Of a DNA stretch of 64,000 nt, positions 15,386-24,426 are shown piece by piece; within the stretch, counting starts at the first letter, position 1; the number at the start of each line of letters is the position of its first letter. This stretch comes from Dyadobacter psychrophilus (lineage in GTDB: Bacteria; Bacteroidota; Bacteroidia; Cytophagales; Spirosomataceae). The stretch is taken from assembly GCF_900167945.1 (NCBI RefSeq), contig NZ_FUZA01000002.1, positions 1,178,001 to 1,242,000 of the forward strand. The letters run 5' to 3'. Under the pieces are notes generated by a model. The model was not told the DNA's origin, searched no databases, and saw nothing but the letters and a program-made list of their open reading frames with translations. The position numbers and the translations under genes are program-made.

Positions 15386-16267
15386 ATGAAATCGTTTTTG
15401 GTGATTATTTTTTGTTTGCAAATAGGCCTTTGTCTAGGTCAAGGTATTGGTAATGAATTTTTTACACTTCATAACATCATCCGTGGGGACTCTATTTACG
15501 ACACATTTGATAAGCAGGTTGCGCTCATAAAGCAAGCCGGATTTGACGGAGTTGAGATCAACCAGACCGAGAGTTTTGAAGGGATGAAAGCGGCTTTGGA
15601 CAAACATCAGTTCAAAGGATCGTATTTCTATGTAAAACTCAATCTGGAAGAGCCGTATATGGATCCGCGTCTGCCCGAATACATCAAGGCATTAAAGGGA
15701 AGCGGAACCATCATTGCACCTTTTATTGTCAGTGAATCGAAACGTTACAAATCATCCGACGGGCAAGCAGACACTCTGATTGTCAGGTTAGTAAGGCAAC
15801 TTGCAGATCTCGCTGCTGCCTCCCGGTTGGAAGTGGCAATTTATCCGCATTATGGTTTTTATGTCGAGAAAACAGCTCATGCATTGGCCCTGGTCAAGCA
15901 GATCGACAGGAAAAATGCCGGTTTGACTTTCAATCTCTGTCACTGGCTCGCAACCACCACCGCCGACGACCGGAAATCGCTTCACGTGGATCTGAAAGCC
16001 ATGAAACCATATCTGAAAATGATCACCATATCAGGTGCTAATGCCGTTATTACTGACAAAAAGAACGTTTGGGATGATTACATTTTGCCGCTCGGTCAGG
16101 GCACATTCGATACTTATGGTTTGGTAAAATATATTGTGAAAGATCTCGGTTTCAAAGGCCCGATCGGCGTTCAATGCTATAATATCAAGGGCAACAAGCC
16201 CTTACTGATCAGCAGTACTATGGAAGTCTGGAAGCGATATAAAGCCAACTTAACAGGCGGAAAATGA
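15386..16267 (+). CDS. Sugar phosphate isomerase/epimerase family TIM-barrel protein, exported
   Basis: A 293-residue AP-endonuclease-2-fold protein with a signal peptide MKSFLVIIFCLQIGLCLGQ. The barrel is seen in QVALIKQAGFDGVEINQTE, LEVAIYPHYGFYVEK, LTFNLCHWLATT and GPIGVQCYNI, which carry the usual metal-binding histidines and acids. Start 15386 was preferred to an open frame reaching 15356 because it gives the signal peptide. It overlaps the MFS gene by 4 bp (ATGA). It probably processes a keto-sugar in the periplasm with its two upstream partners. Confidence 0.85.
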   Translation: MKSFLVIIFCLQIGLCLGQGIGNEFFTLHNIIRGDSIYDTFDKQVALIKQAGFDGVEINQTESFEGMKAALDKHQFKGSYFYVKLNLEEPYMDPRLPEYIKALKGSGTIIAPFIVSESKRYKSSDGQADTLIVRLVRQLADLAAASRLEVAIYPHYGFYVEKTAHALALVKQIDRKNAGLTFNLCHWLATTTADDRKSLHVDLKAMKPYLKMITISGANAVITDKKNVWDDYILPLGQGTFDTYGLVKYIVKDLGFKGPIGVQCYNIKGNKPLLISSTMEVWKRYKANLTGGK

Positions 16268-17550
16268 ACACATTGGCTGAGAATCCGCAAGAGCTTATCG
16301 TAAACAGACCTTCTGCCATGCGCTGGTGGGTTTGCGCCTTGCTTTTTTTCGCCACAACCATCAATTATATCGATCGCCAGGTGCTTGCTATCCTTGCGCC
16401 TCAGCTGCAAACGGAGATCGGCTGGTCGGAAGTGGAGTATGGCTACATTGTTACTGCGTTCCAGTTTTCATACGCCATCGGGCTTTTGCTCGCCGGTAAG
16501 CTCATCGATTATCTGGGAACGAAAAAGGGTTATATCATTTCAATTTTCGTGTGGTCGCTGGCGGCGGTAGGGCATGCTTTTGCGGGTTCGGCCGCCGGTT
16601 TCGGCGTGGCGAGGCTGGCTTTGGGAATAGGCGAGTCTGGCAATTTTCCCGCGGCGATAAAAGTCATTTCGGAATGGTTTCCGAGAAAAGAACGGGCGCT
16701 GGCAACGGGGATTTTTAATTCGGGATCCAATATCGGGGCCATTGTTGCACCGCTGGTTGTGCCGTTCATTGCCATTCATTACGGCTGGCGATGGGCGTTT
16801 ATTGTTACCGGAATGCTCGGTTTTGTGTGGTTGTTATTTTGGATAAAAGCGTTCAAAGCGCCTGAAAAGCACCCGGATGTCAATCGCGAAGAGCTAGCCC
16901 TGATCAATTCAGACCAAATTTCAAAAGAAGCTCCATCTGCCACATTAATTGAAATCCTGAAAACCAGAAAAGCATGGGCGCTGGCAGCTGGCAAATTTCT
17001 CACCGACCCGATCTGGTGGTTTTTTCTTTACTGGCTTCCGAAGTTCCTGAACCAGACTTATCATATCAACATTGATAAAATGGGTTTGCCGCTCATAACG
17101 GCTTATCTGATCGCGGACGCGGGAAGCATTGGTGGCGGTTGGATATCTTCCAAATTCCTGAAAATGGGCTGGTCGGTGAATGCGGCTCGCAAAACCACGC
17201 TGCTGATCTGCGCACTGATGGTAATGCCCATTTATTTCGTCTCGGGCATCGGAACGCTTTGGCCTGCGGTGCTGCTGATAGGACTTGGTATGGCCGCACA
17301 CACGGGCTGGTCTGCGAATATGTACACACTAGCAACCGATTTTTTCCCTAGAAAAGACACCGGCAAGATCGTCGGTTTCATAGGAATGGCCGGCGCGGTG
17401 GGCGGCATGCTTATGGCCACCGCAACGGGACATTTACTGGAAGCCACGGGCAGTTATAAAAGTATATTTATCGTCGCCGCATCCATGTATTCGCTGGCAT
17501 TGCTCATCATCCACGTGCTCGTTCCTAACATTGATTCTGTAAAATCATAG
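16264..17550 (+). CDS. MFS transporter of the anion:cation symporter (ExuT-like) type
   Basis: A 428-residue permease with 12 predicted helices. The signature TTINYIDRQVLAILAPQLQTEIGWSEVEYGYIVTAFQFSYAIG and GIGESGNFPAAIKVISEWFPRKERALATGIFNSGSNIGA is typical of hexuronate/galactarate-type ACS transporters. It should import the monosaccharide or sugar acid released by the operon's periplasmic enzymes. It starts inside the stop of the isomerase gene, so coupling is tight. The exact substrate cannot be read from sequence. Confidence 0.9.
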   Translation: MNTLAENPQELIVNRPSAMRWWVCALLFFATTINYIDRQVLAILAPQLQTEIGWSEVEYGYIVTAFQFSYAIGLLLAGKLIDYLGTKKGYIISIFVWSLAAVGHAFAGSAAGFGVARLALGIGESGNFPAAIKVISEWFPRKERALATGIFNSGSNIGAIVAPLVVPFIAIHYGWRWAFIVTGMLGFVWLLFWIKAFKAPEKHPDVNREELALINSDQISKEAPSATLIEILKTRKAWALAAGKFLTDPIWWFFLYWLPKFLNQTYHINIDKMGLPLITAYLIADAGSIGGGWISSKFLKMGWSVNAARKTTLLICALMVMPIYFVSGIGTLWPAVLLIGLGMAAHTGWSANMYTLATDFFPRKDTGKIVGFIGMAGAVGGMLMATATGHLLEATGSYKSIFIVAASMYSLALLIIHVLVPNIDSVKS

Positions 17551-17561
17551 ACTCCATAACC

Positions 17562-18350
17562 ATGCAGTTTACCCCTGAACACCTCGAATCTTATCATCGC
17601 GACGGTTATGTTGTGGTGCGTGAATTTTTCTCTAAAAAAGAAGTAGAACTGCTCTACCGCGTAGCCACAACCGACGACGTGATCACAAGCAAAAGTTACG
17701 ACCGTACCGACGCGGCAGGCCTCAAAACCAAGCTGGCGCTCTGGTATGCACTTGATGAGAGCATTTATAGTAAATTTGCTCGTTCTGAGCGCATTGTGAA
17801 TGCAGTAGAGCAGATTCTGGACGGAAAAGCCGCACATTATCACTCCAAACTGATGCAAAAAGAACCCAGGACAGGCGGTGCCTGGGAGTGGCATCAGGAT
17901 TATGGATATTGGTACAAAAACAATGGATTTCTGTTGCCGGAAATGTTGAGTGTTATCACAGCACTAACGCCCGCAACAAAAGAAAACGGATGTTTGCAAA
18001 TGATCCGGGGCTCTCACAAAATGGGACGCGTCGAGCACGGCTTCTCGGGCGAGCAGGTGGGTGCGGATATGGAAAAAGTAACCGAAGCATTGAAGATCAT
18101 GCCGCTGGATTATCTGGAAATGGGAGCGGGGGATACTGCTTTTTTCCATTGCAATGTGTTGCATGCTTCCGCCGCAAACCTGTCGGATCATCCGCGCTGG
18201 TCCATTATCACAGCCTATAATCTTGCCAGCAACAAACCTTATAAAGACGTTCACACTAGCAGTTATACGCCGATCGAGCCGTTTAAAGGCGATTTATTGA
18301 CCGAGGAAGTTGTGAGTATCTCAGATCAGGCCGATTTTTTAATAAAGTAG
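17562..18350 (+). CDS. Phytanoyl-CoA dioxygenase (PhyH) family protein
   Basis: A 262-residue Fe(II)/2-oxoglutarate-dependent dioxygenase. It opens YHRDGYVVVREFFSKKEVELL. The iron triad is visible as EWHQDYGYWY (His, Asp) and the later CNVLHASAANLSDHPRWSIITAYN (His and the Arg that holds 2-oxoglutarate). It starts 11 bp after the MFS gene, so it is the last gene of the sugar operon. An oxidative step on a small substrate, possibly demethylation or hydroxylation of a modified sugar, is plausible but not shown. Confidence 0.87.
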   Translation: MQFTPEHLESYHRDGYVVVREFFSKKEVELLYRVATTDDVITSKSYDRTDAAGLKTKLALWYALDESIYSKFARSERIVNAVEQILDGKAAHYHSKLMQKEPRTGGAWEWHQDYGYWYKNNGFLLPEMLSVITALTPATKENGCLQMIRGSHKMGRVEHGFSGEQVGADMEKVTEALKIMPLDYLEMGAGDTAFFHCNVLHASAANLSDHPRWSIITAYNLASNKPYKDVHTSSYTPIEPFKGDLLTEEVVSISDQADFLIK

Positions 18351-18393
18351 GCAAACAGTCCGTCGCAAACCGGCATGTGTCACGCAAAGGCTT

Positions 18394-18427
18394 GCTTACC
18401 AGCGCATATTCTTGTAATTTGGTAAGC
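18394..18427. promoter_or_regulatory. Inverted repeat upstream of the kinase operon
   Basis: GCTTACCA (18394-18401) and TGGTAAGC (18420-18427) are perfect 8-bp arms spaced by 18 bp, ending 32 bp before the kinase ATG. This spacing suits an operator for a dimeric regulator, possibly the NarL-type regulator of the operon itself. Confidence 0.35.
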
Positions 18428-18459
18428 TTTCTGCGAACCCTGAAACGTTGCCTGTTATC

Positions 18460-19512
18460 ATGCGTCTTGCACTCCTGCTTGTGTTGGTCATTTCTTCGCA
18501 TTGTTGTCTCGCACAATTGCAGATCAGCAGGGTTTTGGTTAATGGTAAACCAGGTAAGCTCTCAGGTGACACTATCCACCTCAAAGCCGGTGATAATGAT
18601 CTGATCATCGAGTTTCAAAGCTCCCCGACGGATTCGGTCACTTATTTATATCAATTGAATGGTGTTGATAATGAATGGATTGAGTCTGGTTATCCGGTTT
18701 CACGCTATGCTGTTCTTGATGCGGGAGACTATATTTACCACATCAAAGCTCAGGCGGGAAAAAAGGAACTGGCCAGTTCTGAAATTCACATAAAGAAAGA
18801 GCGCGGATTTTGGAATCAATGGTGGTTTATTCCTTCCATTGTCTTCTATATTTTAGTGCTGATCGGCGTCAGCATTTACTTATTCCTGCTTTATGACTTC
18901 CGCCAGAAGCTGCGTATGGAGCACGTCAGGAACAAAATCGCAGCTGACCTGCACGATGAAGTAGGCTCAAACCTGAACAGCATCGCGATTTTTGTAGAAG
19001 TTTTAAGAAAAAAAGCCCCACCAGAAATGCTACCCGTGCTGGAAAAGATCATCGCCAATTCCAAGGAGTCCGTAATGCTGATGCAGGACACCGTTTGGAC
19101 CATTAATCCCAAAAACGATAACATTTATAAGCTTTTCGACCGCATGGAGTCCTTTGCGTCTGGTGTTTTGTCGGGCAGGGACATTGGTTTTGACTTCAAA
19201 GTCGAGACAGATCTTGGACAGGTCAACTTCACGATGGATCAGCGCAAAAGTATTTATCTGATCTTCAAAGAAGCCATTAACAACATTGTAAAGCACGCCG
19301 AGGCCAGTATGGTCTGGGTGTACGTATCGCGCTCCAAAGACACGGTCCACATTGGAATCGAAGACAACGGAATTGGTTTCGACATGGCCGCGGAAAGTAA
19401 CGGAAACGGCCTGGCTAATTTTAAGGATCGCGCCAATGAGGCTGGAATTCAGTTATTTATAGATTCTGAAAAAGGAAAGGGAACACGTCTTAAAACGGAT
19501 ATTGCACTGTGA
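18460..19512 (+). CDS. Sensor histidine kinase (HisKA_3/NarX-type) with Y_Y_Y-like sensor
   Basis: A 350-residue kinase. The signal peptide (MRLALLLVLVISSHCCLAQ) leads to a short beta-sandwich resembling the Y_Y_Y domain (DNDLIIEFQSS, YLYQLNGVDNEWIESGYP, YAVLDAGDYIYHIKAQ). One transmembrane helix follows (about 122-144), then HisKA_3 with IAADLHDEVGSNLNSIAIF (phospho-acceptor His165) and an ATPase domain (AINNIVKHAEAS, IEDNGIGFD, GNGLANF). It looks like a hybrid two-component sensor stripped of its propeller repeats. A TTG at 18448 is in frame, but the ATG gives the signal peptide. It pairs with the regulator at 19620. Confidence 0.88.
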   Translation: MRLALLLVLVISSHCCLAQLQISRVLVNGKPGKLSGDTIHLKAGDNDLIIEFQSSPTDSVTYLYQLNGVDNEWIESGYPVSRYAVLDAGDYIYHIKAQAGKKELASSEIHIKKERGFWNQWWFIPSIVFYILVLIGVSIYLFLLYDFRQKLRMEHVRNKIAADLHDEVGSNLNSIAIFVEVLRKKAPPEMLPVLEKIIANSKESVMLMQDTVWTINPKNDNIYKLFDRMESFASGVLSGRDIGFDFKVETDLGQVNFTMDQRKSIYLIFKEAINNIVKHAEASMVWVYVSRSKDTVHIGIEDNGIGFDMAAESNGNGLANFKDRANEAGIQLFIDSEKGKGTRLKTDIAL

Positions 19513-19619
19513 TGTACGGATAAAATATCCATATAATTGTTGATATTTTATCCTGAAATAAGCTGCCAAATTTGTCATCAGCAAGTGTTCAACTTATCAC
19601 CTGAAAAAAGGTCAATTGC

Positions 19620-20255
19620 ATGATTCGTGTCTTACTTTTTGAGGATAATAAAAATTTGAGGGAAAGCCTCGCCATGTATCTGTCCGCAACCGACGGCATA
19701 TGGTTCATTGACGCTTACCCAAACGCAAAGGAAGCGTGGCCGATCGTTAAAAAACACAAACCGGACGTGGTGCTGATGGACATTCAAATGCCGCAAAGGT
19801 CGGGTATTGATGCCATGGTCGAAATCAGGAAAAATGCACCTGACGTGAAGGTGCTGATCCAGACGGTTTTTGAGGACGATGATAAGATTTTCCAGGCGAT
19901 ATGCTCCGGTGCATCGGGTTACATCATTAAAAATCCCAATCCGGAAGTGTACGTCAAAGCGATCCGGGAAGTGAACACCGGCGGTTCCCATTTGTCGCCT
20001 TCCATTGCTCGCCGGGTTCTGGAAATGTTTCAGCACCAGTTTGTTAAGAGTGAGCTCACTTTTGTTGAACTCACTCAGCGTGAACAACAGGTTTTACGCC
20101 ATATGGTAAAAGGAATGAGCTACAAAATGATCGCGGATGCCTGCAACATTTCGTTCAGCACCGTTGCCACGCATGTGAACCACATTTATGAAAAACTGCA
20201 TGTTAATTCCGCGCCCGAAGCAGTTGTGAAGGCATTGGAATGGCACCTGGTATAA
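19620..20255 (+). CDS. NarL/LuxR-type response regulator
   Basis: A 211-residue regulator. The receiver domain has LLFEDN at 5-10, phospho-acceptor Asp54 in VVLMDIQMP, and SGYIIKNPNPE. The C-terminal LuxR helix-turn-helix is LTQREQQVLRHMVKGMSYKMIADACNISFSTVATHVNHIYEKLHV. It follows its kinase by about 107 bp and precedes the cysteine-protease gene by 13 bp, so the protease, small protein and 7-TM genes are likely expressed with it and may be its targets. Confidence 0.9.
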   Translation: MIRVLLFEDNKNLRESLAMYLSATDGIWFIDAYPNAKEAWPIVKKHKPDVVLMDIQMPQRSGIDAMVEIRKNAPDVKVLIQTVFEDDDKIFQAICSGASGYIIKNPNPEVYVKAIREVNTGGSHLSPSIARRVLEMFQHQFVKSELTFVELTQREQQVLRHMVKGMSYKMIADACNISFSTVATHVNHIYEKLHVNSAPEAVVKALEWHLV

Positions 20256-20268
20256 CTCCCAAACAAAA

Positions 20269-21507
20269 ATGAGCGTTTCCAACTTCCCTAACATCCGGCA
20301 GGTGCATTCTACCATTTGCTGGGCCGCCTGCATCGAAATGGTCGCGCGGTTCCTCCACGGGCAGGGCGATTTCGAGAACATTCCGAGATCTGAGATGCCC
20401 TTGCAGCGCCGTATCCTGAAAGAATATTATACGATTGAAGGCACCTTAAACGCTAATCTGGCTATGCTGACCTCTTTTTGTGCAATAGGTGACGGTTATC
20501 CGTCCTTGCGACCCGAGAAAAAATATTACCAGGAAATTCTGAAAAAAGTGTTTGGTATTCATGCAAAACAGCGTTTTCAGGCCAATATTCCCAGTTTTGC
20601 CACGCTGAGAAGATACACCGATGCGGGCAAACCGATCATTCTGGGTATGAAGTATCCGGGCATTCAGAATGGTAACCATGCCGTAGTGGTCACCAATTGC
20701 CGGGTGAGTGAGGGAGTGAAACTGATCCGTGTAGTCGATCCGTTCGCTAACCAGCAAAGAAGCGATATATGCACAACGGGACCTGGAAAAATCGCCTATT
20801 TAGATTATAACTGCCTGCAAAACAGAAATGAACAAGACCCGTCAATCGTGTCGGTGACAACCAATTTTTTGAAGATGGCGGCTATTTCACGGACTAGTTT
20901 GCCGATTGAAGATGCTGGTTTGGAACTATCGGATATGCAGAATACGGGCGGCATTGAGGATATCCGAAATATGGTGATGGGATTTTTCCTGGATGAGTCC
21001 ATTTTCAGGGTCAGGTTAGAGGATCTCAAAGTGCGGGAAGCGGTGATCACTTCGCATTATCAAACGCTCACCGCATTTTTGAACAACGAAACCGCAGAAG
21101 AGCTAAAACTGCTCAAAGTCCTGGCTGGGAAAAAGGAAAGCCTCGAAATCATGATCTCGGAAAAACCGGCCACAGACAAGTCGCCTGCCGTTTATGAGTT
21201 TGTCGGCATTCGCGAAAGCTATTTTACAGACGAGAATGTGGCCAGCGTGAAGTTGAAGTTTGGTGGGCGCGCAACCGGAAAACAGGTTAATCATTTTGAA
21301 CCCAATTACAAGCTCCTGCATCTGCAACCCGGAGATCTCACCTTTATGGTTTTCAAATCCGGCGAAGAAAGTTGCTACGTGTCGCTCTCTGATCTGCCCA
21401 GCATTGGCGTGCATTACAAAGAGCCTTACTCCTACGAAGAGCTGCAAACCATTATCCTGAAAGCCTTCCCTAAATACATTGAATACGAAAAATTTGCCAG
21501 TAACTAA
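20269..21507 (+). CDS. Papain-like cysteine protease (C39/C70-like N-terminal domain)
   Basis: A 412-residue protein with no signal peptide. The first 160 residues form a papain-like domain: RQVHSTICWAACIEMVARF (oxyanion Gln11, nucleophile Cys17), NGNHAVVVTNC (His137) and IRVVDPF (Asp157), a full triad in the order of C39/AvrRpt2-like peptidases. Residues 160-412 are of unknown fold. The last 90 contain beta-rich GDLTFMVFKSGEESCYVSL, perhaps a substrate or partner domain. It is placed directly after a kinase and regulator and before a small protein and a 7-TM protein. A self-processing or cargo-processing role is inference. Confidence 0.75.
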   Translation: MSVSNFPNIRQVHSTICWAACIEMVARFLHGQGDFENIPRSEMPLQRRILKEYYTIEGTLNANLAMLTSFCAIGDGYPSLRPEKKYYQEILKKVFGIHAKQRFQANIPSFATLRRYTDAGKPIILGMKYPGIQNGNHAVVVTNCRVSEGVKLIRVVDPFANQQRSDICTTGPGKIAYLDYNCLQNRNEQDPSIVSVTTNFLKMAAISRTSLPIEDAGLELSDMQNTGGIEDIRNMVMGFFLDESIFRVRLEDLKVREAVITSHYQTLTAFLNNETAEELKLLKVLAGKKESLEIMISEKPATDKSPAVYEFVGIRESYFTDENVASVKLKFGGRATGKQVNHFEPNYKLLHLQPGDLTFMVFKSGEESCYVSLSDLPSIGVHYKEPYSYEELQTIILKAFPKYIEYEKFASN

Positions 21508-21526
21508 AATTCAAACGATCGCTGTC

Positions 21527-21931
21527 ATGCCAGATTTTATCATTAACAAGTCAGATTTCGAGGAAGTTGCCATAAACCCGGTGCCCTTGCCGGAAGGATT
21601 TACGCAAAAATGTCGGACTAAGGCGAGCATTTTTCGTATCATGAACTCCGGGAAGCGTGCCGATGGAATTTTGATCCGCATTATCAACCGCGCCAATGGA
21701 AAACCCGATATCCGGATTTTCAAGTATTTCAAAAAACAGGAATTCAAAAACGGATTTGTTGTTGAGCGAGCCGTGCTGGAAGATCAAATGCTGAGAGGCG
21801 CCTTCATTGTTTTAAACATTTACATTTACACCCAACCCAGCCGTTCCCTCATCATTTCGGGCAGTGACGCGCCCTGTGGCCAGGAGGGCGGCGACGCGGG
21901 CGAAGGCGTAAAAGTGCGCATCCCAACATGA
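21527..21931 (+). CDS. Small protein of unknown function downstream of the protease
   Basis: A 134-residue protein with no signal peptide. It reads as a single beta-rich domain (ASIFRIMNSGKRADGILIRIINRANGKPDIRIFKYF, AFIVLNIYIYTQ) and ends in a Gly-rich, charged tail GSDAPCGQEGGDAGEGVKVRIPT. That flexible tail with a Gly-Gly could be a cut site for the upstream papain-like protease, but this is only a suggestion. The frame is open upstream to 21479, inside the protease gene; the ATG at 21527 was chosen. The stop overlaps the next start by 4 bp. Confidence 0.6.
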   Translation: MPDFIINKSDFEEVAINPVPLPEGFTQKCRTKASIFRIMNSGKRADGILIRIINRANGKPDIRIFKYFKKQEFKNGFVVERAVLEDQMLRGAFIVLNIYIYTQPSRSLIISGSDAPCGQEGGDAGEGVKVRIPT

Positions 21932-22638
21932 CAGAATCGGAGTTTGGACAATTGGTGATCAAGATTGGTTATGTGCTTTTAGCAGCGAGAAGCGCCATAG
22001 TTGGCGTTTTTTTGCTGCGTTACTCCGGCGCGCCTGATCATGCGGTGTTGAGACCATTGTTTTGGTATGCATTGTTTGCGCTGGTGATCGCTATTTTTGA
22101 GTCGTCTTTTATCGGGTTGGTCAATACATTTCCTGACTTTTTTGTCCCTTACCTCACGAAATTTGAAATTGATGACACATTTTTCATTTCGCCACTTTAC
22201 TATTTAAACGAATTCTGGTTTCTGGGCCTGTTTTTCAGCCGCATCTTGCAGGAGCCAACGGGTAAGCTTATTCGCACTGTGTCAGTGTGTTTTTTTGTTT
22301 TGGAAATTTTCAACACGCTTTTTTTTGAAGGTTATAAGGATGCCCAAAAGATCGGGTCATTCTGCCTTGCGCTGTATCTGATCGTGGTTTCTGTACTATT
22401 TTTCAAACAGCATTTTATCAATAAAATCGGTAACTCGCTTAGCACCGATGCGCTTAATCTGATCGTATGGGGCTTTTTTTGCATCAATACATTTTCAATT
22501 TTAATCCTTTTCTTTTCAGACAGGCTGTATAATGATTTGCCATCCCTTTTTTATCAGATCAGCATGGGCCGCATGGCGATCGAGATTTTCGGCTTATTGC
22601 TGATCGCTTACGGAGTCAGGCTGTTCAAGGCGTCCTGA
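21928..22638 (+). CDS. Multi-pass (about 7-TM) membrane protein of unknown function
   Basis: A 236-residue integral membrane protein with about seven hydrophobic helices and short loops, ending with GLLLIAYGVRLFKAS. There is no transporter or enzyme motif that I recognise. Similar 7-helix proteins occur in Bacteroidota next to two-component systems, which fits this operon position. The ATG overlaps the stop of the small protein gene (ATGA), so the two are translationally coupled. It could sense, anchor or export the small protein. Confidence 0.65.
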   Translation: MTESEFGQLVIKIGYVLLAARSAIVGVFLLRYSGAPDHAVLRPLFWYALFALVIAIFESSFIGLVNTFPDFFVPYLTKFEIDDTFFISPLYYLNEFWFLGLFFSRILQEPTGKLIRTVSVCFFVLEIFNTLFFEGYKDAQKIGSFCLALYLIVVSVLFFKQHFINKIGNSLSTDALNLIVWGFFCINTFSILILFFSDRLYNDLPSLFYQISMGRMAIEIFGLLLIAYGVRLFKAS

Positions 22639-22725
22639 AAATATAGCACATTGCCTTTTTCCATGCAGAATTAAAATCGGCTTAACAGCGTTCCAAAGAA
22701 GGAATCAATGTTTTATGATGCTAGC

Positions 22726-23370
22726 ATGCGCCGTTTTTTAAGTCTCTTTATTTTGTTTTCCTTAACCATGACAAATGCTTTCGCGCAGCGCGACTGGAAG
22801 CTTGTTACTGAATCCGAGGGCATTAAGGTGTTTTCTCAAAGCGTCCCCGATTCCAGGATCAATGCATTGCGTGTTGAATGTGAAGTAAAAGCAAGTGCAG
22901 GAGAGTTGGTCGCCATGTTGCTGGACGTCAAAGCAGCCGAAAAATGGGTTTTTCATACAAAATCCTGCGACCTGCTGAAAAAAGTTTCTCCATCTGAATT
23001 GTATTACTATTCTGAGGTAAGCATGCCATGGCCGCTCTCAAACCGTGATTTTGTAGCACATATCCGCGTCAGTCAGGACAAGCTCACGAAAATTGTGACG
23101 GTGGATGCACCTGCGGTCCCGGGATTCGTGGCGCATAAGGAAGACATTGTCCGCATTAGCCATTCGAAAGGTCTTTGGACAATTAAACCGCTTTCAACAG
23201 AAAAAATAAGCATCGTATATACATTGCAGGTCGATCCGGGCGGTGACATTCCGGCATGGGTTGTTAACACATTTTCCGCGCAGGGACCGTTGCACAGCTT
23301 TCGTAAAATGAAGCAGGAGCTGCAAGCGGGAAAATATAAAAATGCAGCGGCCGGATTTATTTATAATTAA
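22726..23370 (+). CDS. START-domain lipid-binding-type protein, exported
   Basis: A 214-residue protein with a signal peptide (MRRFLSLFILFSLTMTNAFA) and a START-like domain: DWKLVTESEGIKVFSQ, SELYYYSEVSMPWPLSNRDFVAHI, then HSKGLWTIKPLSTEKISIVYTLQVDPGGDIPAWVVN. This is the StAR-type order that binds lipids in a helix-grip cavity. It is in the same direction as the preceding operon but 87 bp away. The frame is open to an ATG at 22708; the ATG at 22726 gives the signal peptide. Ligand unknown. Confidence 0.85.
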   Translation: MRRFLSLFILFSLTMTNAFAQRDWKLVTESEGIKVFSQSVPDSRINALRVECEVKASAGELVAMLLDVKAAEKWVFHTKSCDLLKKVSPSELYYYSEVSMPWPLSNRDFVAHIRVSQDKLTKIVTVDAPAVPGFVAHKEDIVRISHSKGLWTIKPLSTEKISIVYTLQVDPGGDIPAWVVNTFSAQGPLHSFRKMKQELQAGKYKNAAAGFIYN

Positions 23371-23402
23371 ACCAGGCCGCTACCAATCTCGCGCTCAAAT
23401 AC

Positions 23403-24347
23403 TTAGCTTAGCCAGGCCACTTTTTGACTTGAAGCATGTTGGGCACCAATAATATCAGCGTATAGATCCGGGCGACGAGCCATTTTGTAACGATAACCGC
23501 CCGCCTGGGTTAGTTTTTCAGGGGTTAAGGTGGCGATGGCAATGTCGTTGTCCAGCTTCCTGCATTCTGCGATAATATCGCCAAATGGGTCGAGTATCAT
23601 AGAACAGCCATTTTTGAGCTGGTCGTCATCCATGCCGATCGGATTGGAGAAAACCGCATAGACGGCGTTGTCATAAGCACGAGCCGGCAACCATTTCATC
23701 AGCCACGCACGCCCCTTCAATCCGTCGAATTCCAGCCGGAGCGATGTTGGGTCTTCGTGTCTCTTTTCCCATAAAGCAGGGTCAGCAAAGCCTGCGCCGG
23801 GACGCGTTGAAGGCGTCATCATGGTCACGTGCGGCATGAAGATGATGTCTGCACCGAGCAAAGCGGTTGCCCGGACATTCTCGACAATGTTGTTGTCATA
23901 GCAAATCAAAATGCCACATTTCCAGCCATACAGATCGAAAATCACGTATTCGTTGCCCGGCGTCAGGTTGCCGTTGATGAAAGGGTGCAGCTTTCTGAAC
24001 TTGGCGACTAACCCATTTTTGTCAACGCAAACGTAGGCTTTGAATAGATTATCAGCCTCGTCTTTTTCAAAGAGCCCTGCCAGAACGGCAATATTGTGTT
24101 TGGCGGCGATTTTAATTAGTTTTTGAATACTCGGGCCATCAGGAATAGTTTCCGCAAGTTCGGTCAGCTGAGCGCGGTCCAGCTTTCTAGCGAATGAATA
24201 GCCGGTAACCGAACATTCATGAAAGGCAACGACCTGCGCACCCTCAGCTGCTGCTTTGCCCGCGAGATTGTCGATCGTTTCGAGGTTATATGCCTTATCC
24301 CCACTTCTGTTTTCGAATTGAGCTGTCGCTATTTTTAGATTTTCCAT
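23403..24347 (-). CDS. Carbon-nitrogen hydrolase (nitrilase superfamily)
   Basis: A 314-residue amidohydrolase with the Glu-Lys-Cys triad: AFHECSVTGY (Glu44), FRKLHPF (Lys119) and GILICYDNNI (Cys149). It should hydrolyse a C-N amide bond, as in carbamoylputrescine- or formamide-type amidases, but the substrate is not clear from sequence. An ATG five codons upstream is in frame; MENLKIATAQ is the more natural start. A regulator gene lies 64 bp beyond the upstream in-frame ATG, on the same strand. Confidence 0.88.
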   Translation of the reverse strand: MENLKIATAQFENRSGDKAYNLETIDNLAGKAAAEGAQVVAFHECSVTGYSFARKLDRAQLTELAETIPDGPSIQKLIKIAAKHNIAVLAGLFEKDEADNLFKAYVCVDKNGLVAKFRKLHPFINGNLTPGNEYVIFDLYGWKCGILICYDNNIVENVRATALLGADIIFMPHVTMMTPSTRPGAGFADPALWEKRHEDPTSLRLEFDGLKGRAWLMKWLPARAYDNAVYAVFSNPIGMDDDQLKNGCSMILDPFGDIIAECRKLDNDIAIATLTPEKLTQAGGYRYKMARRPDLYADIIGAQHASSQKVAWLS

Positions 24348-24426
24348 GGTTTTGTTTTTCATGTAAAACTATATACAACAGAAAGGCCTGGATTGTAAAA
24401 TTCCGACAAAATCAAACGATGGTGGA

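Noticed and set aside
20269..22638. A lasso-peptide or bacteriocin maturation cassette
   Set aside because: The papain-like domain and Gly-tailed protein invite it, but no precursor peptide leader, cyclase or ABC exporter is found.
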